Part shown: positions 39,801 to 49,689 of the stretch, in pieces
How the letters are laid out: each line of letters opens with the position of its first letter
Position numbering within the stretch: the stretch's first letter is position 1
From: Pteria penguin
Lineage: Eukaryota; Mollusca; Bivalvia; Pterioida; Pteriidae
Direction of reading: 5' to 3'
Assembly (NCBI GenBank): GCA_035048485.1
Contig: CM068586.1
Location: 26,554,349 to 26,618,348 of the forward strand
Length of the DNA stretch: 64,000 nucleotides
Program-made: the position numbers and the translations under genes
The notes under the pieces: model-generated
Told to the model about the DNA's origin: nothing
What the model saw: only the letters and a program-made list of their open reading frames with translations
Databases searched by the model: none

Positions 39801-41213
39801 TCCTAATCTGCGTTGTGAACTTAGTATATACTTATTTTCTGTGAGGCGAGGAGTTGTCTTTCATCCACATGTTGTGACAAAGTTCTACATTTATTATTAT
39901 GTATATCAAAAAATTGAAAATTCTAAATATCATACGTGTCAACAACCTTACTCTGAGAAGATGATTTAAGTTTAAATCACAAGTTATCTGTTAAAAATTT
40001 ATGATAAACTCTCTTTGTTTGGTTGACAATATCTTATGAAAATTATGGCAATAATCATAGTTCTGGCAATGAATTATCTAGTAAATGTTATGGAAAAAAT
40101 AAGTTTTGTCTTAAGGTGAAGAATTATTTGCTAATTTGTCACATCGTGCCTACAACTTAGTACTACATGTACAAGCAGTAATGAGTTGTGGGGGGTTTTT
40201 TTTGTGACAAAATATCTTGTTATGGCCTAATTTCTTTGGTGAAATTGTACCAAGGATACCTGAAAAATTATACCCAACATGTACATGTGCATTGTATATA
40301 GTGTTTTCCAGAATGTAAAAAAAATTCATGAAAAGATAAAAAGCGTGGATTTTATATGAAGACAAGCAATCAACTCAAAACGAATCCTGTAAATTTAGGG
40401 AAAATAAGTGCACTTTTGCAAAACAACCATGTATGTACAAAATACCATTAAAGTTAAACTTAATAACACTGATTGAGCTATTTGATTTGTTCAGATAATA
40501 ATCAAATATATTATGCTAGTATTCAAATAATACGACCAGTTATACTTAAGTTTTAGGGTTGTCCACGTAACCCAAGCTGAACAAGCTGTTCCCCACTGGT
40601 TTCTGTAAGTCCAAGGGCCATAACTCTTCCATGACCAAACTTGAACTTGATATGCAAGTTATAGATACATTTTAGCTAATTACCAAATTTCAAGTAAATA
40701 ACTTCAACGACTGCAAAAGTCAGTAAAACCAAAGTGTCTCTGACAGACGGACAGACAGAATAACGCAGACGGAGTCAATACCTATAGGCTAAAGTTCCAC
40801 ACCAGTAAAAGTAAAAGTGGAGGGGACTATAGGTATCCACTCCTTCTGTCAGAGACACTCCTCCATGACCAAACATGAACTTGATCTACAAGTCACTGAT
40901 ATAAAGCTACTTACCAAATTTCTCTGGTAAATTGTTTTCACTAAAGAAATCGTAAACAGAAAAAATCATACCCAGCTGAATATGATTTCTTTCACAAACA
41001 AAATAACACGCGAGGGTGAACCCCTGAAGCTAGAAATACCTGTTAGTTGCAACTTAGTCAGGCATTTTGGAAGATACTCAAATTTTCTAAAGATTTCCTA
41101 TTCAGACTTACGTTCATGGAGCTATATTCCTCCATGGGAAGAATCTCTATAACATCTCCCTCCATCTCGTTCACACTGACACTGGTTGTAGGTTCAAGTT
41201 CTGATGTGTTCAT
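14741..41213 (-). CDS. CAMSAP: Calmodulin-regulated spectrin-associated protein (CAMSAP/Patronin), 18 coding exons
   Basis: Exons in order: 41213-41112, 37132-37037, 34172-34067, 33786-33677, 31905-31669, 31014-30882, 30231-29998, 29298-29080, 28408-28297, 26321-23156, 21355-21228, 20748-20474, 17929-17864, 17035-16967, 16686-16603, 15866-15748, 15376-15213, 14864-14741. All have GT-AG ends and compatible phases. They sum to 5,544 nt, giving 1,847 residues and a stop. CAMSAPs bind and stabilise free microtubule minus ends. Domains: CH around residues 230-325, a long disordered linker, coiled coils near 930-980, 1125-1160 and 1505-1585, and CKK at about 1712-1847. The start MNTSELEP is supported by an in-frame TAG at 41243. 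It is longer than typical vertebrate CAMSAPs because of the linker. 5' UTR exons are unknown. Confidence 0.95.
15970..16225 (+). mobile_element. tRNA-headed SINE in CAMSAP intron 16
   Basis: A degraded tRNA-like head starts near TGTGGGTTTGGTGGATGAGG. The family core follows (TCAGATGAGACAGTAAAAAC, the complement of the core seen at 46276-46550), then a tail with TAAAACAATAATTCATCAAT. It is diverged, with no clear target duplication. Confidence 0.7.
19450..20358 (-). mobile_element. Deletion derivative of a pogo-like DNA transposon
   Basis: The ends are CCGTATATACGCGTCTATAAG on the left and the imperfect complement ending GTATATACGG on the right. TA flanks both sides (19448-19449 and 20359-20360), the target of Tc1/mariner/pogo elements. 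On the minus strand near 19935-19810 the frame reads DTYDDIPLSELQIKMLFDDD and then an acidic run with FEDWGPEYA. Such acidic tails occur at the C-terminus of pogo-type transposases. The catalytic part is absent. It lies in CAMSAP intron 12. Confidence 0.7.
20474..21355 (-). other. CAMSAP third coiled coil (exons 11-12)
   Basis: Exons 21355-21228 and 20748-20474 encode an uninterrupted charged helix of about 75 residues from DEMIKRKEKLIQQQIKRREE to FKQYQEKKHQEDEES. A basic segment VRRRAKSRDKPRPKSMFTK follows. This corresponds to the coiled coil preceding the CKK domain in CAMSAPs. The Met at 20780 upstream of exon 12 is intronic and not a start. Confidence 0.9.
23156..26321 (-). other. CAMSAP giant exon 10 (3,166 nt)
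   Basis: This exon encodes 1,056 residues of linker with no stop. Its N-terminal half is Ser, Glu and Asp rich. The first family coiled coil (LTQIRLKLEEKRKMIERKKQ) lies near 24870-24760 and a second (NEKLDHLDRSINSLKGEIQQ) near 24290. From about 24180 to 23600 it is Pro, Gln, His and Tyr rich. The acceptor at 26322 joins in phase to exon 9, so the in-frame Met at 26254 is internal. The donor at 23155 is GTATGATG. Confidence 0.93.
26519..26910 (-). mobile_element. SINE with partly duplicated core in CAMSAP intron 9
   Basis: The left end has a GATTGATT tail as in the 46276 copy, followed by GTTACGTCACTTCTTATGGTG. The core then occurs twice: GACCTTTGCAAGGACCCATC to TTTTTACTGTCTCAACCGA, then again from GACCTATACAATGGAACC to TTTTTACTACCTCATTAAAG. 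The head-like sequence at the right end is decayed. This suggests a dimeric or recombined copy. Confidence 0.65.
31140..31300 (-). mobile_element. SINE core fragment
   Basis: The core segment ATGACACGGGACCTTAACTT followed by TTACTGTCTCATCTCAAAGAC matches the SINE core at 46430-46470. The head and tail are decayed. It is in CAMSAP intron 5. Confidence 0.6.
32430..33060 (+). pseudogene. Tigger/pogo-like transposase remnant
   Basis: In CAMSAP intron 4, the plus strand near 32495-32590 reads LTILDVIHLLSKVFASLLTN then IANCFCKAA. That is the region before the C-terminus of Tigger/pogo transposases, where the family has a T-LD-I motif and an NCF-KAGF motif. Downstream, across frame breaks, FPEDKVRSS and MALVTYHICKDTMVTIQQQF then LEENKSDDFSLFYQMEDLV resemble its acidic and helical tail. 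Stops and frameshifts make it inactive. The left end may lie near 32078. The terminal repeats were not resolved. Confidence 0.6.
34706..34930 (+). mobile_element. Two hAT-like element ends, no right partners
   Basis: CAGGGGTAGAAATTAATGGG begins near 34706, and CAGGGCTTGAAATTCCCACT with CGCCCGTTCGCC begins near 34815. Both resemble the left end of the 519-bp element (CAGGGATGGAAATT with CCGTTCGCC further in). No matching right ends were found nearby, so these look truncated. Confidence 0.45.
38074..39055. mobile_element. ~980-bp non-autonomous element with ~60-bp terminal inverted repeats
   Basis: The left end has GATAAAGATCTAGTGAAACC then GTCATGTTCTGGTGAA. The right end reads as its complement (TTCACCAGAACATGACC then GGTTTCGCCAGATCTTTATC). 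Similarity extends outward through a CCNATTG segment. The ends are clear inverted repeats with few mismatches; the interior has no sizeable ORF. A target duplication was not resolved, so the superfamily is unknown. It lies in CAMSAP intron 1, just beside the second hAT-like copy. Confidence 0.75.
39122..39641 (-). mobile_element. Non-autonomous hAT-like DNA transposon, copy 2
   Basis: A 520-bp element, inverted relative to 1070-1588 and nearly identical to it. It starts CAGGGATGGAAATTGGC and ends AATTTCCATCCCTG. It is flanked by a different 5-bp direct repeat, ATATT (39117-39121 and 39642-39646). Independent 5-bp duplications at both copies fix the boundaries. Confidence 0.9.
40560..40870. 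repeat. Dispersed repeat with a short inverted pair
   Basis: A low-grade dispersed sequence (ACCAAACTTGAACTTGATAT near 40637, ACCAAACATGAACTTGATCT near 40868). It has 15-bp exact inverted arms AGTGTCTCTGACAGA at 40733-40747 and the complement at 40845-40859. It has no coding potential. Confidence 0.5.
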
Positions 41214-41387
41214 TCTGATGGGGCCGACCAAATGACTTGTCTAGAGGCCTATTTGTGTGACAGTACTTTTCTACATTGCTTTTAAATGCTTATTCTAACA
41301 TGATGATCATTTAAAGGGTAAAGTGAAGAGTCTTGGAGACTGAGTCATGTTGCAGACAGATTCCAAAATATTCTCATCTGAATTGAA

Positions 41388-41397
41388 CGCATGCGCA
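41388..41397 (-). promoter_or_regulatory. NRF1-like site upstream of CAMSAP
   Basis: CGCATGCGCA, a core NRF1-type palindrome, lies 175 bp upstream of the CAMSAP start codon. An AP-1-like TGAGTCA sits at 41341-41347. These hint at a promoter between the ATG and the Mutator-like element at 41414. No transcription start data were available. Confidence 0.4.
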
Positions 41398-41413
41398 ATA
41401 CTCAATATCCGGT

Positions 41414-42947
41414 CGCCCTCACTAAAATTAGTAGTCGGAGTCGGAGTCGGAATCGAGAAATGTCGGATTCGAAACACATATTTACAGGTTTCTTCCTTAT
41501 CAATGCTTTGTTCGTAATAAAACTTTCAGAAAAAATTGTTAGGGTCAAATTTTATGTGATTCAACAGAAAGATTGTAGCACTGTGTGGTTAATTCGATAA
41601 TTCAGAGCATTTTGTATATGCTGCCACACTAAAATCAGCAAATCTCCAAAGCAGAGTTCTCGTTCCTTTACAATCCACACACGCAAGGAGTGCAAGGACC
41701 GTAACTCTGCTTTGCAGATAGGCATTAAAGGGAGTGCAAGGACCGTAACTCTGCTTTGGAGATTGTGAAATTATTAGTCGGATTTAAAGGCGGAATTGAG
41801 AGTTCTAGGTGGAATATGACGTATCTAGCATTATTTCCTAGATAAATGTATTGAATTAATGTTCGTAGATTAAAATTATCATAAAAATTCCAAAGAAATG
41901 TGATATGACTAGACGGAAAATATGTATATATAAATGTTTATTTCGATTGGGTCTAGTGCGTTTGGAATGCCTGAGTTCGAATAGAAACGGGCGGAGTCGG
42001 ATACGAGTAAATACTCTACCACACTAAAAAATTAGTAGTCGGATTTGAAGTACGAGATTGTCCATTAAATTTTTAAATAAATGATTTTATGTCGGAAATA
42101 CAGTACATACAGTTATAAATAAATATATATAAAAACAAAAACGATTACAAATGCCCATAAAGCAAGCAAAATATTGACAAATTGTGACAAACCATTCTTA
42201 TCTAATTATTGTTATCTAAAATACTTTATCTAACACGATATTTCATTAATTACCTAATCAATGAAATATACGTCAGCAATTAAACCAAGAAAAGTGATTT
42301 TACCTGTACCGGTAGTTCAACAGTAATCAAAGTCTGTAGACTGTGACATTTTTGCTACAGCATTTTGTTTGAATTATGTGAAAATTCTTTCGATAAATTA
42401 TCGAATGTTTCTTTTGAAATAAGTAATAAGATAAAACATCTTAGTAGTAAATAGGTCATTTTACATCATTTCCAAAAAGGTGTATACTCGTATCCGACTC
42501 CGCCTGTTTATATTCGAACTCCTATATTCCAAACGCGCTAGACCCAAGTGTCAGCATGAATAAACATTGATATGCATATTTCCCGCATATATTTAACTTT
42601 CTTTAGAATTTTTGATGTACATTTAAGTTAAAAACATTAATTCAATACATTTATTTAGGAAATAATGCTAGATACGTCATATTCCAGCTAGAACTTTCGA
42701 ATCAGTCTTCAAATCCGACTACTAACTTTAAAGTGGCAGTATATACAAAATGCTCTGAATTATAGAATTAACGACATTGTGGTACACTCTTTCCATTTGA
42801 TCAAATAAAATATGACGCTAACAATTTTTTTCAGAAATTTTTATTACGAACAAAGCATTGATAAAGAAGAAATATGTAATAATGTGTTTCGAATCCGACA
42901 TTTATCGAATCCGACTCCGTTTACCATTACTAATTTTAGTGAGGGCC
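41414..42947. mobile_element. 1.53-kb foldback element, Mutator-like
   Basis: Most of the element is two inverted arms of several hundred bp. The outer ends read GCCCTCACTAAAATTAGTA, and inner blocks (GTCGGATTCGAAACACAT, the ATTTCCTAGATAAATG-type block, and GGGTCTAGTGCGTTTGGAA) reappear as diverged complements on the right. Flanks are ATATCCGGT (41405-41413) and ATATCCAGT (42948-42956), a 9-bp duplication with one mismatch. Long inverted repeats with 9-bp duplications are typical of Mutator-like elements. It has no transposase. The left arm carries a separate 125-bp insertion. Confidence 0.8.
41641..41765. mobile_element. Small palindromic insertion nested in the foldback arm
   Basis: It begins AATCTCCAAAGCAGAGTT and ends with the exact complement AACTCTGCTTTGGAGATT. 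The right terminus is also present as an inner direct copy, with GGAGTGCAAGGACCGTAACT at 41688 and 41731. The other arm of the foldback lacks this block, so it was inserted or expanded later. Confidence 0.7.
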
Positions 42948-42979
42948 ATATCCAGTTGGTCTACAAAGGAGTGCAGGTT

Positions 42980-43200
42980 ATATCGCCCCATGTACGTTTC
43001 GCCCCAAACTATTACGCCCCAAATTCAGAATGCCCCAATTTCATTACGCCCTAGTCCAGTTTCATTACGCCCCAACTGACTTTTGATACCCTTAAACCAC
43101 GTTCATTACGCCCCATGTCAGTTTCATTACGCCCCATGTCAGATCCATTACGCCTCAGGTTGATTTCACGCCCCACATCAGTTTCATTTCGCCCCTGATA
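42980..43200. repeat. Degenerate ~21-bp tandem repeat
   Basis: Repeated units of the form GTTTCATTACGCCCCATGTCA with many variants, about ten copies. It lies next to the right end of the Mutator-like element. The minus-strand reading MGRNETDMGRNE is a repeat by-product, not a protein. Confidence 0.8.
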
Positions 43201-45568
43201 TTTACAATATACAGTACATTTTTGCAGAAAAATATCAGACAAAACGGTGTTTTATATTTCAGATGTTTTTAGGAATCCCAGTGTTTTTTCACCCCCCCTT
43301 CCCCCTTGTTATTTCCAATTATAAAGTAGAAGTATACGTTTGAAATCACACGTGTGAAAGTTAGTACATGGTTCACAGCTTTGGGCAATAGATTATTGCC
43401 TTCAATGTTTCACTTGGTTCGCACCAAGCCAAGAACTCTATGCCTCGCTGCATTTGAATGGAAGAGAACGACGAGTCCACTCGAACCAAATCTAGTTATT
43501 GCCAGAAACTGCATTGGCTCGAATTGATTATAGGTCGAATCCAAAAAAGAAGAAAAAGTACATAAGACTGCCAATAGATTTTAATATAATTCCGACATTG
43601 ATGAAAAAATACACCAATCACATCACGTCTATAAAAATTTACAAAGATAATTTTATTTCTTTCCTATCTTTAATTAAGGACAGATCCCAGTTATTCAATT
43701 TTCAGATATCTTTCTATCAATTTTGAGGTGCTGTATTAAACTTGAGCATTATTGAGTTTCATTGTAACCTTTGATATGGCTACCAATAAACATTTTGAGA
43801 TTTTCCAACTTCCTGATTTGACAGAACATGGAATTTCTTCATTGCCTCATATAGGCAGAAATACACAATTCACAATAAAAAATTTTCTAGCAGATATTTT
43901 CTGTTCAGAATTCAAATACGAGATCTCTGAAATACATATTTCTAAATAAAGACAGGAACTTGGGACCGTTCCCTTGTACCTTTTATGAAATTGGCACTGG
44001 GAAAGTGACACTTGCATTTATTCTGTAAACCATCAATAAGAGTTATCTCTCTTGATGACATAGTCTTGCCACCACAACGCTCAGTACCTACAATATGCAT
44101 TGCAGTCTTTGAAAAAACGCATAAAAAAGTATGCATGAAGAATATAAAATATCTATTAGGCAATTCCAAGAAAATGATTGGAAATATTTGCCTCACTTTC
44201 TTCTTCAGATTCCCTTTGAACAGGGGTTTCAATTGATTCATTTCCTTTCCTTGGAGAATTATAATGACTACTCAGGTAATGAATCCTGATTTATATGAGC
44301 ATTGAAGTGTGACTAACAATGGGATTGACTCAAGTGTTATTATGCCTTTTGCCGCGGGCAAAGAAAAGAACTTCTGCCGTTTATCGTACTCGGACGGGGT
44401 GGACTCTTCAACGCGGAGATATAAAAAATTGACTCCCGCCTCTGTCCTTAAAATGATGGAGTTGATTCATTCCAGTGTAGCGTGAAATCTGCCGGCAGCG
44501 TGAAATTTGTCTGTGAGCATGCGCAAGCATCATGTCAACAAACCCCGTGAAATTTGCCAGTCAGGCTAGTTTAAAGTTGATATATTCCTTTAAATTACAT
44601 TAACTGTGAATTATTTACTGCTTACAGTGTAAAGCAATCTAATACTGATTCAATATGAGCACTGTAACAGAATGATCTAGTATTAAAATATTTTTTCTTA
44701 ATGAAATGCTCATGGTTATCCTACTTTCACTTCGAACGACGAGTCTGCTTAGATGATACAAACGCATACAAAACGTTAATTATCTACCGCTCGAGGTTTC
44801 AATCAAACTATTTGTACTCTCAGAATTGTTTAGGTTCCTTCTTTTCTCATCCTTCATGTATTGAGCATATTTAATACTCTCTATAGCAAAGACAACACGG
44901 GTAATGTCTAAGTACTACTAATAAAGTTTTATCGCTAGTATCAGGCAAAATACAGTAGATCTAGACTGTGGTTTTCAAAACCTGAACAAATCTACTCAGT
45001 TACTGATAAATAAATAGATACACAGCACTGTATGAATCAGCTCATATAATGTATTGCATGGTTCTGTTATCCATCTTTAATGCAGTTTTAGATTTATCTA
45101 GTATATATCCAGTTGTTTAGAGAAAGGAATATGTTTGTAAAGTATTTGTTAATTAATCGTCAAGAGTTTTGAAATAGTAATGGACACTAACAATTATAAG
45201 AAAAGAGAAAAGTTACAGATGAAGAGCCATAAAGGAACTTAACTCTACACTGGCAGTGAAGATAAAATTAAATTTATAAGGTGAGGTCTTGCATGGTTAC
45301 CATTTCTTCGGCGATGAAAAAAACCGCAATGACATACGTAGAGATACAGTTATATTATATATATCGACACACAGCAGCAATTTAAGTTCCAGCCACATAA
45401 AGATGGTTCATCTGTATATAAGACTAGTCCTGATTGTTTTGTTGTTTTATTAGCTCACCTGACCTAAAAGCTCAAGTGAGTTTTTCTGATTCTTGTTCAT
45501 CTGCGACTAGACAAGACTCGTCGTAGATTGCAAATCGTCGACACCTGGGTGGGATTCCCTTCTGTTAT

Positions 45569-45570
<2 letters not shown>
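43200..45570. other. Intergenic DNA, no recognised gene
   Basis: Short unrelated ORFs only. A second NRF1-like CATGCGCA occurs near 44518. Around 45452-45490 TTAGCTCACCTGACC and AGCTCAAGTGAG resemble the end of a dispersed repeat. I see no splice-compatible coding exons. Confidence 0.4.
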
Positions 45571-45600
<30 letters not shown>

Positions 45601-45763
45601 TGATAAATTCCTGGGATCGAATCTTGAGTCATAGTCTGACGTCATGTATGACATCTATACGCAATTAAACGACAAGTTTTACTATGAAATGATAGGAGAA
45701 AGTAACATACTATGGTAAATATATGAAAAGAAAGATTTGTATACATTTACAATAATAATAATG

Positions 45764-45810
<47 letters not shown>
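45570..45810. repeat. AT dinucleotide and AAT trinucleotide microsatellites
   Basis: An (AT)n run occupies about 45571-45601 and an (AAT)n run with TGAT interruptions about 45751-45810. Apparent minus-strand ORFs rich in Ile or Tyr are products of the AAT repeat. Confidence 0.9.
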
Positions 45811-45811
<1 letters not shown>

Positions 45812-45999
45812 CAAATGAAAATAAATAATGATAATAAAAAAACCCCACCCCTTCCATAAAACCCACTTAACAATATATAGAAACCCCTTAACCATAACGC
45901 CATCGGTGTGATCCACAGGCTATTACTATAGTACATTTGTATTTCAAATGTTATCTGACTGATACAGAACGAACGTGTATAATTTCCAAACCCTTACGT

Positions 46000-46120
46000 A
46001 AGGGGGGAAAACTACTATGGGGAAAGACTACTATATAGCAGTTTTCCAATGGGGAAAACTACTATATGGTCATTTTTCGGGGGAGGGGGGAAACTACTAT
46101 GGGGAAAACTACTATATAAC
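46000..46120. repeat. Short imperfect tandem repeat
   Basis: GGGGAAAACTACTAT-type words recur five or six times with irregular spacing between 46000 and 46115. Confidence 0.75.
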
Positions 46121-46275
46121 ACCAGTTCTCCGGTGAAAGAGAAATGAAGGAATTCCGTAAAAATGAAATATATTGTAATTGGAATTTTGACCCTTAAAAT
46201 GGTACAAAGACAGTTAATTTAAGTTATTGCAGCTGTCCTTCTTCATCTTCTCTTTAGACTTCCTCCTCTTCTTGT

Positions 46276-46550
46276 GGCTTGATTGATTGATTTTTGTTTT
46301 ACGTCACACCACGAATATTTCACGTATATGGTGACGGCATCTGCCTGATGCGGGGCATACAAATTTTGACCTTTGCAACGGACCCACCCGAAGCAGTGAA
46401 GGATCCTTAACTTTCCATGTATACCATGACACGGTACCTCGGTTTTTACTGCCTCATCCGAAAGACATGACTCCGGCATGACCAGAGCGGGACTCAAACC
46501 CCGGCCTCCCGATCAGGAGTCCGACGCGATACCACTATGCCACGCCGGCT
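46276..46550 (-). mobile_element. Best-preserved tRNA-derived SINE with 12-bp target duplication
   Basis: The tRNA head is at the right and reads leftward: GCCGGCGTGGCATAGTGG (box A region) and GGTTTGAGTCC (box B). The body contains the core with plus-strand ACGGTACCTCGGTTTTTACT, and the tail is GATTGATTGATT. TCCTCTTCTTGT flanks it at 46264-46275 and 46551-46562. It acts as reference for the copies at 15970, 26519, 31140, 58190 and 61731. Confidence 0.9.
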
Positions 46551-46729
46551 TCCTCTTCTTGTAGAACAGCCGCAATATCAACTGAGTCATGATCTGATTC
46601 TGGAATTTTTTACTGTGGAATCTGGAGCTTTTCTCTTTTTCCCCAAGTTTGGTGCCATATTTGTGAGTTTTTAATTAGCAGCTCTAAATGAAATGAAGCT
46701 GACACGCGTGATGTAGTTACGTATTATCC

Positions 46730-47125
46730 GATCGCACGACTGATCGTACGACTAGCTGCGATCTGTTGCAACCTACTACCACCGATCGCACGATGCATTA
46801 CTTGAAGATACGTCGAAGATACGATTGATCTCACGAGTAGATTGGACAAGTTACGACTAGTCGCACGATCAGTTATTCGTCGCCGCGACTCATCGTGCGA
46901 TTGCCTACCATTGATTGTAAGACTGATCTCCACCAGTCGTTGATAATCGCACGACAGAACGTACCACCAGTCGCACGATGAGCTGCAACTGGTCGTAAAG
47001 AGATCGTGGATTGCGAATGCAAAATGAGATGGTAGCGATCACTGGCGACCGGTCGTATCTAGACTACATTTTTGCCACTCGTACGATCGACAAATCGTGC
47101 GATCCGGTGTGACTGGGGCTTTACA
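46730..47125. mobile_element. CGCACGA motif island, probable DNA transposon end
   Basis: At least ten copies of TCGCACGA or its complement TCGTGCGA, plus variants (TCGTACGA), occur on both strands in 400 bp of otherwise AT-rich DNA. The right edge reads CGATCCGGTGTGACTGGGGC. Dense short motifs near a sharp end resemble subterminal transposase-binding sites. No left terminal partner was identified. Confidence 0.5.
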
Positions 47126-47801
47126 TATATCGTTAGATCAGTTAATCTGACGAGCGCAACTCCAAAATCATCATTTAAATACGTTCCGAAAGGCATTAAA
47201 TGTACAATAAATAAAGTTTTACAGTTAAAAATGTGAGTAATCGCTAATAAACTGTACTTAATAACGCATTCGGAGTGATTCAAAAGTGCCAAATTTATGC
47301 ACATTTTAATACGTTTCGGTCATAAGATAGTTCATACTTTATATATTCGAACGTTAACATTTAGTATTGTAATTTAATTAGATATAAAACGAAAATGTAT
47401 TTATAAAAACGTAAATCTGTTTGAATGAGAATCTAACCTGGAAACACACACGTGACGAATGTAAATATAAACTATAAATAAAGTGTTCATATACACAAAA
47501 AGTTGTTCTGTAGACATGTACTTGGAGACGATTTCTCTATGAACACTTTAAAAATTTCAGTAATTAAAACCGAATTGTAAGTTTTGACAGATGAACTGAC
47601 CATTAAATACCTTCATAGAGTTATGCTACAAAATCTATTAAATGCGCGGTCAGAATGATATAGAAATGATAAGATAATGCAATATATTTTTGAGATGATA
47701 TTTTTAAAAAATCGCCCATTATTACTGTTAATTGCTACGGAACTTGTACTCTCCGACTGAGTTGAGCAGAAAACAACGAATAACAGGGATGTCACTTAAG
47801 G

Positions 47802-47947
47802 AATGACTGTCTTTTTTTTTAGGTTCATGGGAATGAACTTGGGTGAGAAACAAACAAATCACGTGAACCGCGAAGCGGTTCTCGAATGATTTATTTGTTT
47901 CTCACCCAAGTTCCTCACCCATGAACCTAGAAAAAAGGACAGTCATT
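47802..47947. repeat. Foldback element, ~60-bp arms with GC-rich central hairpin
   Basis: The outer arms are AATGACTGTC and GACAGTCATT. Inside, AGGTTCATGGG pairs with CCCATGAACCT, and AACTTGGGTGAGAAACAAA pairs with TTTGTTTCTCACCCAAGTT. The centre is its own hairpin, GAACCGCGAAGCGGTTC. Small unpaired bulges (AATG, CTCA) are present. It has no ORF and no clear target duplication. Confidence 0.88.
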
Positions 47948-48939
47948 ACTTATATTTACAATGCATTTTAAAAGGTTCTTTTTTGAAAACAAAATATCAA
48001 ATTCCCCGTTATCAAACTGGCAAGGACCGATTTTTTTCCTGAAGTGGAAAGTACTTCCGCCGCGCAATATAGTGCGTGTCTAGAATGCTAAAAAATACTC
48101 GACCTGTCCAGGTAATTTCTTTAATTGCTCAAAAGAAAAAAGAGGAGTTACCGGCTCACTTATGTGGCAGAAGTCACAATGGAGCTATACAAAATTAACA
48201 GATGCATTAATTTCGTTATTACAATTCTTATGTTTAATTAAGTAAGCCCCGCCTCTTTTTATATTACTACCCATGTGATTTGAAACACGCCGGGTACTAC
48301 TTCTATGACCCAAGTTCATAGGCTGATGAACCGAGTCTGTTTAGCATGGTTCATCGAAGGAATTAGACTAGCATTGTAACTATAATGCAATGAACATGCT
48401 TTTAACAAGGCCTTCAATCGGGCATTCCAAATGCCAAAAAGTATCTTGTTTTCCCAATTTCAGAACGAGAAATTCCCAATTTGACTCTGTAAAATCATCG
48501 TAATTATACTACGACTTCTTTTTTTCTTTCTTTCCTTTTTTTTAATTTGCAAGCAGCTCGGTCCAAGTCCGTAATCAGTCTAACATATTGAAATCACTGT
48601 TTGCGTCAACGTTATTAGATTCCATACAAAAGATCAATGTTAAAAGAACCAGGACAGCAAACGTTATGCCGATTTAGATTCGACTTTGTTCGTATGCACT
48701 GTAATTACCCGTGTATAATGGCATCCCCAAAATCGAAAAAAAAAGTTTCTAGGAAAAGCCTATTTCCTGTGTATAATGCGCATCTAAAAATACGTAAATA
48801 GCCAGCGCCCGTGAAGCTAACATCCCTGTTGTTGATATACAGTAGCGTGAAGTATCCGGCACTTGACGTTTCTCCAGACAAAATCTATCAATATGGACAT
48901 ATCAGTTATGGGATTAATTTTGCCGGTATTCATAATCAT

Positions 48940-49085
48940 TGGCGGATTTAGATGGGGGGGGGGGGGGGGGGGGGGTTTGCAACCCCCTTATTTGGACGGG
49001 AAAATTTTACAAAAAAGTAATTTTTTACCATTACTAGGGCTGCAGCCTTCCCTTTCCAGACCGAATAGTGCAAAACATTAGTCAC
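48940..49085 (+). mobile_element. Partial CAGTGGCGG-family element with a 22-G run
   Basis: ATTGGCGGATTTAGATG leads into an uninterrupted run of 22 G at 48954-48975, then TTTGCAACCCCC. The start matches the terminal repeat of the elements at 53320 and 58959. The right half is not recognisable. Confidence 0.5.
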
Positions 49086-49179
49086 GGGAGACTTCACCCC
49101 CCCCTTTTTTTTTAAATTTTATATATATATATATACACTACAGTTAACAAGGCACCCTATATTACACTTATATTTGTTC

Positions 49180-49275
49180 CCCGACGGGGACTCGAACCCA
49201 CGACATATGGTACCGAATCACCTAGCTGTCATGCATCCGACCGTCTAACCGACTGAGCTACCCGAGCTCCACGAA
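49180..49275 (-). mobile_element. tRNA-like SINE head (different family)
   Basis: On the minus strand: GGAGCTCGGGTAGCTCAGTC with box A GTAGCTCAGTCGG and box B GGTTCGAGTCC, then CCGTCGGGGAACAAATATAA. It is followed by unrelated sequence ending in a TA-rich tail near 49120. The anticodon region is over-long for a tRNA, so I call it a SINE. Confidence 0.6.
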
Positions 49276-49406
49276 AATAGAGCTTTAATAGCCAATCATT
49301 AGCTAATCGTATGCATGACAACACGGCCGTGAAAGGATTTTCCCGACGTATCCTCTGAAAGAATACAATCACTGCAACAGAAATAAACATATAAAACACA
49401 AATAGA

Positions 49407-49596
<190 letters not shown>

Positions 49597-49689
49597 CAAG
49601 TCAATTCACCTGAGCACATTTTCATATTCATATCAAAAGCCATTAATACAAAAAAAACCTACATAACAAAGATATTGCATTGTATTGCA

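Noticed and set aside
45682..45936. ORFs rich in Ile or Tyr
   Set aside because: Translations of the AAT microsatellite.
49180..49272. Possible tRNA gene with boxes A and B
   Set aside because: The stretch between the D and T arms is too long and the ends do not pair as an acceptor stem.
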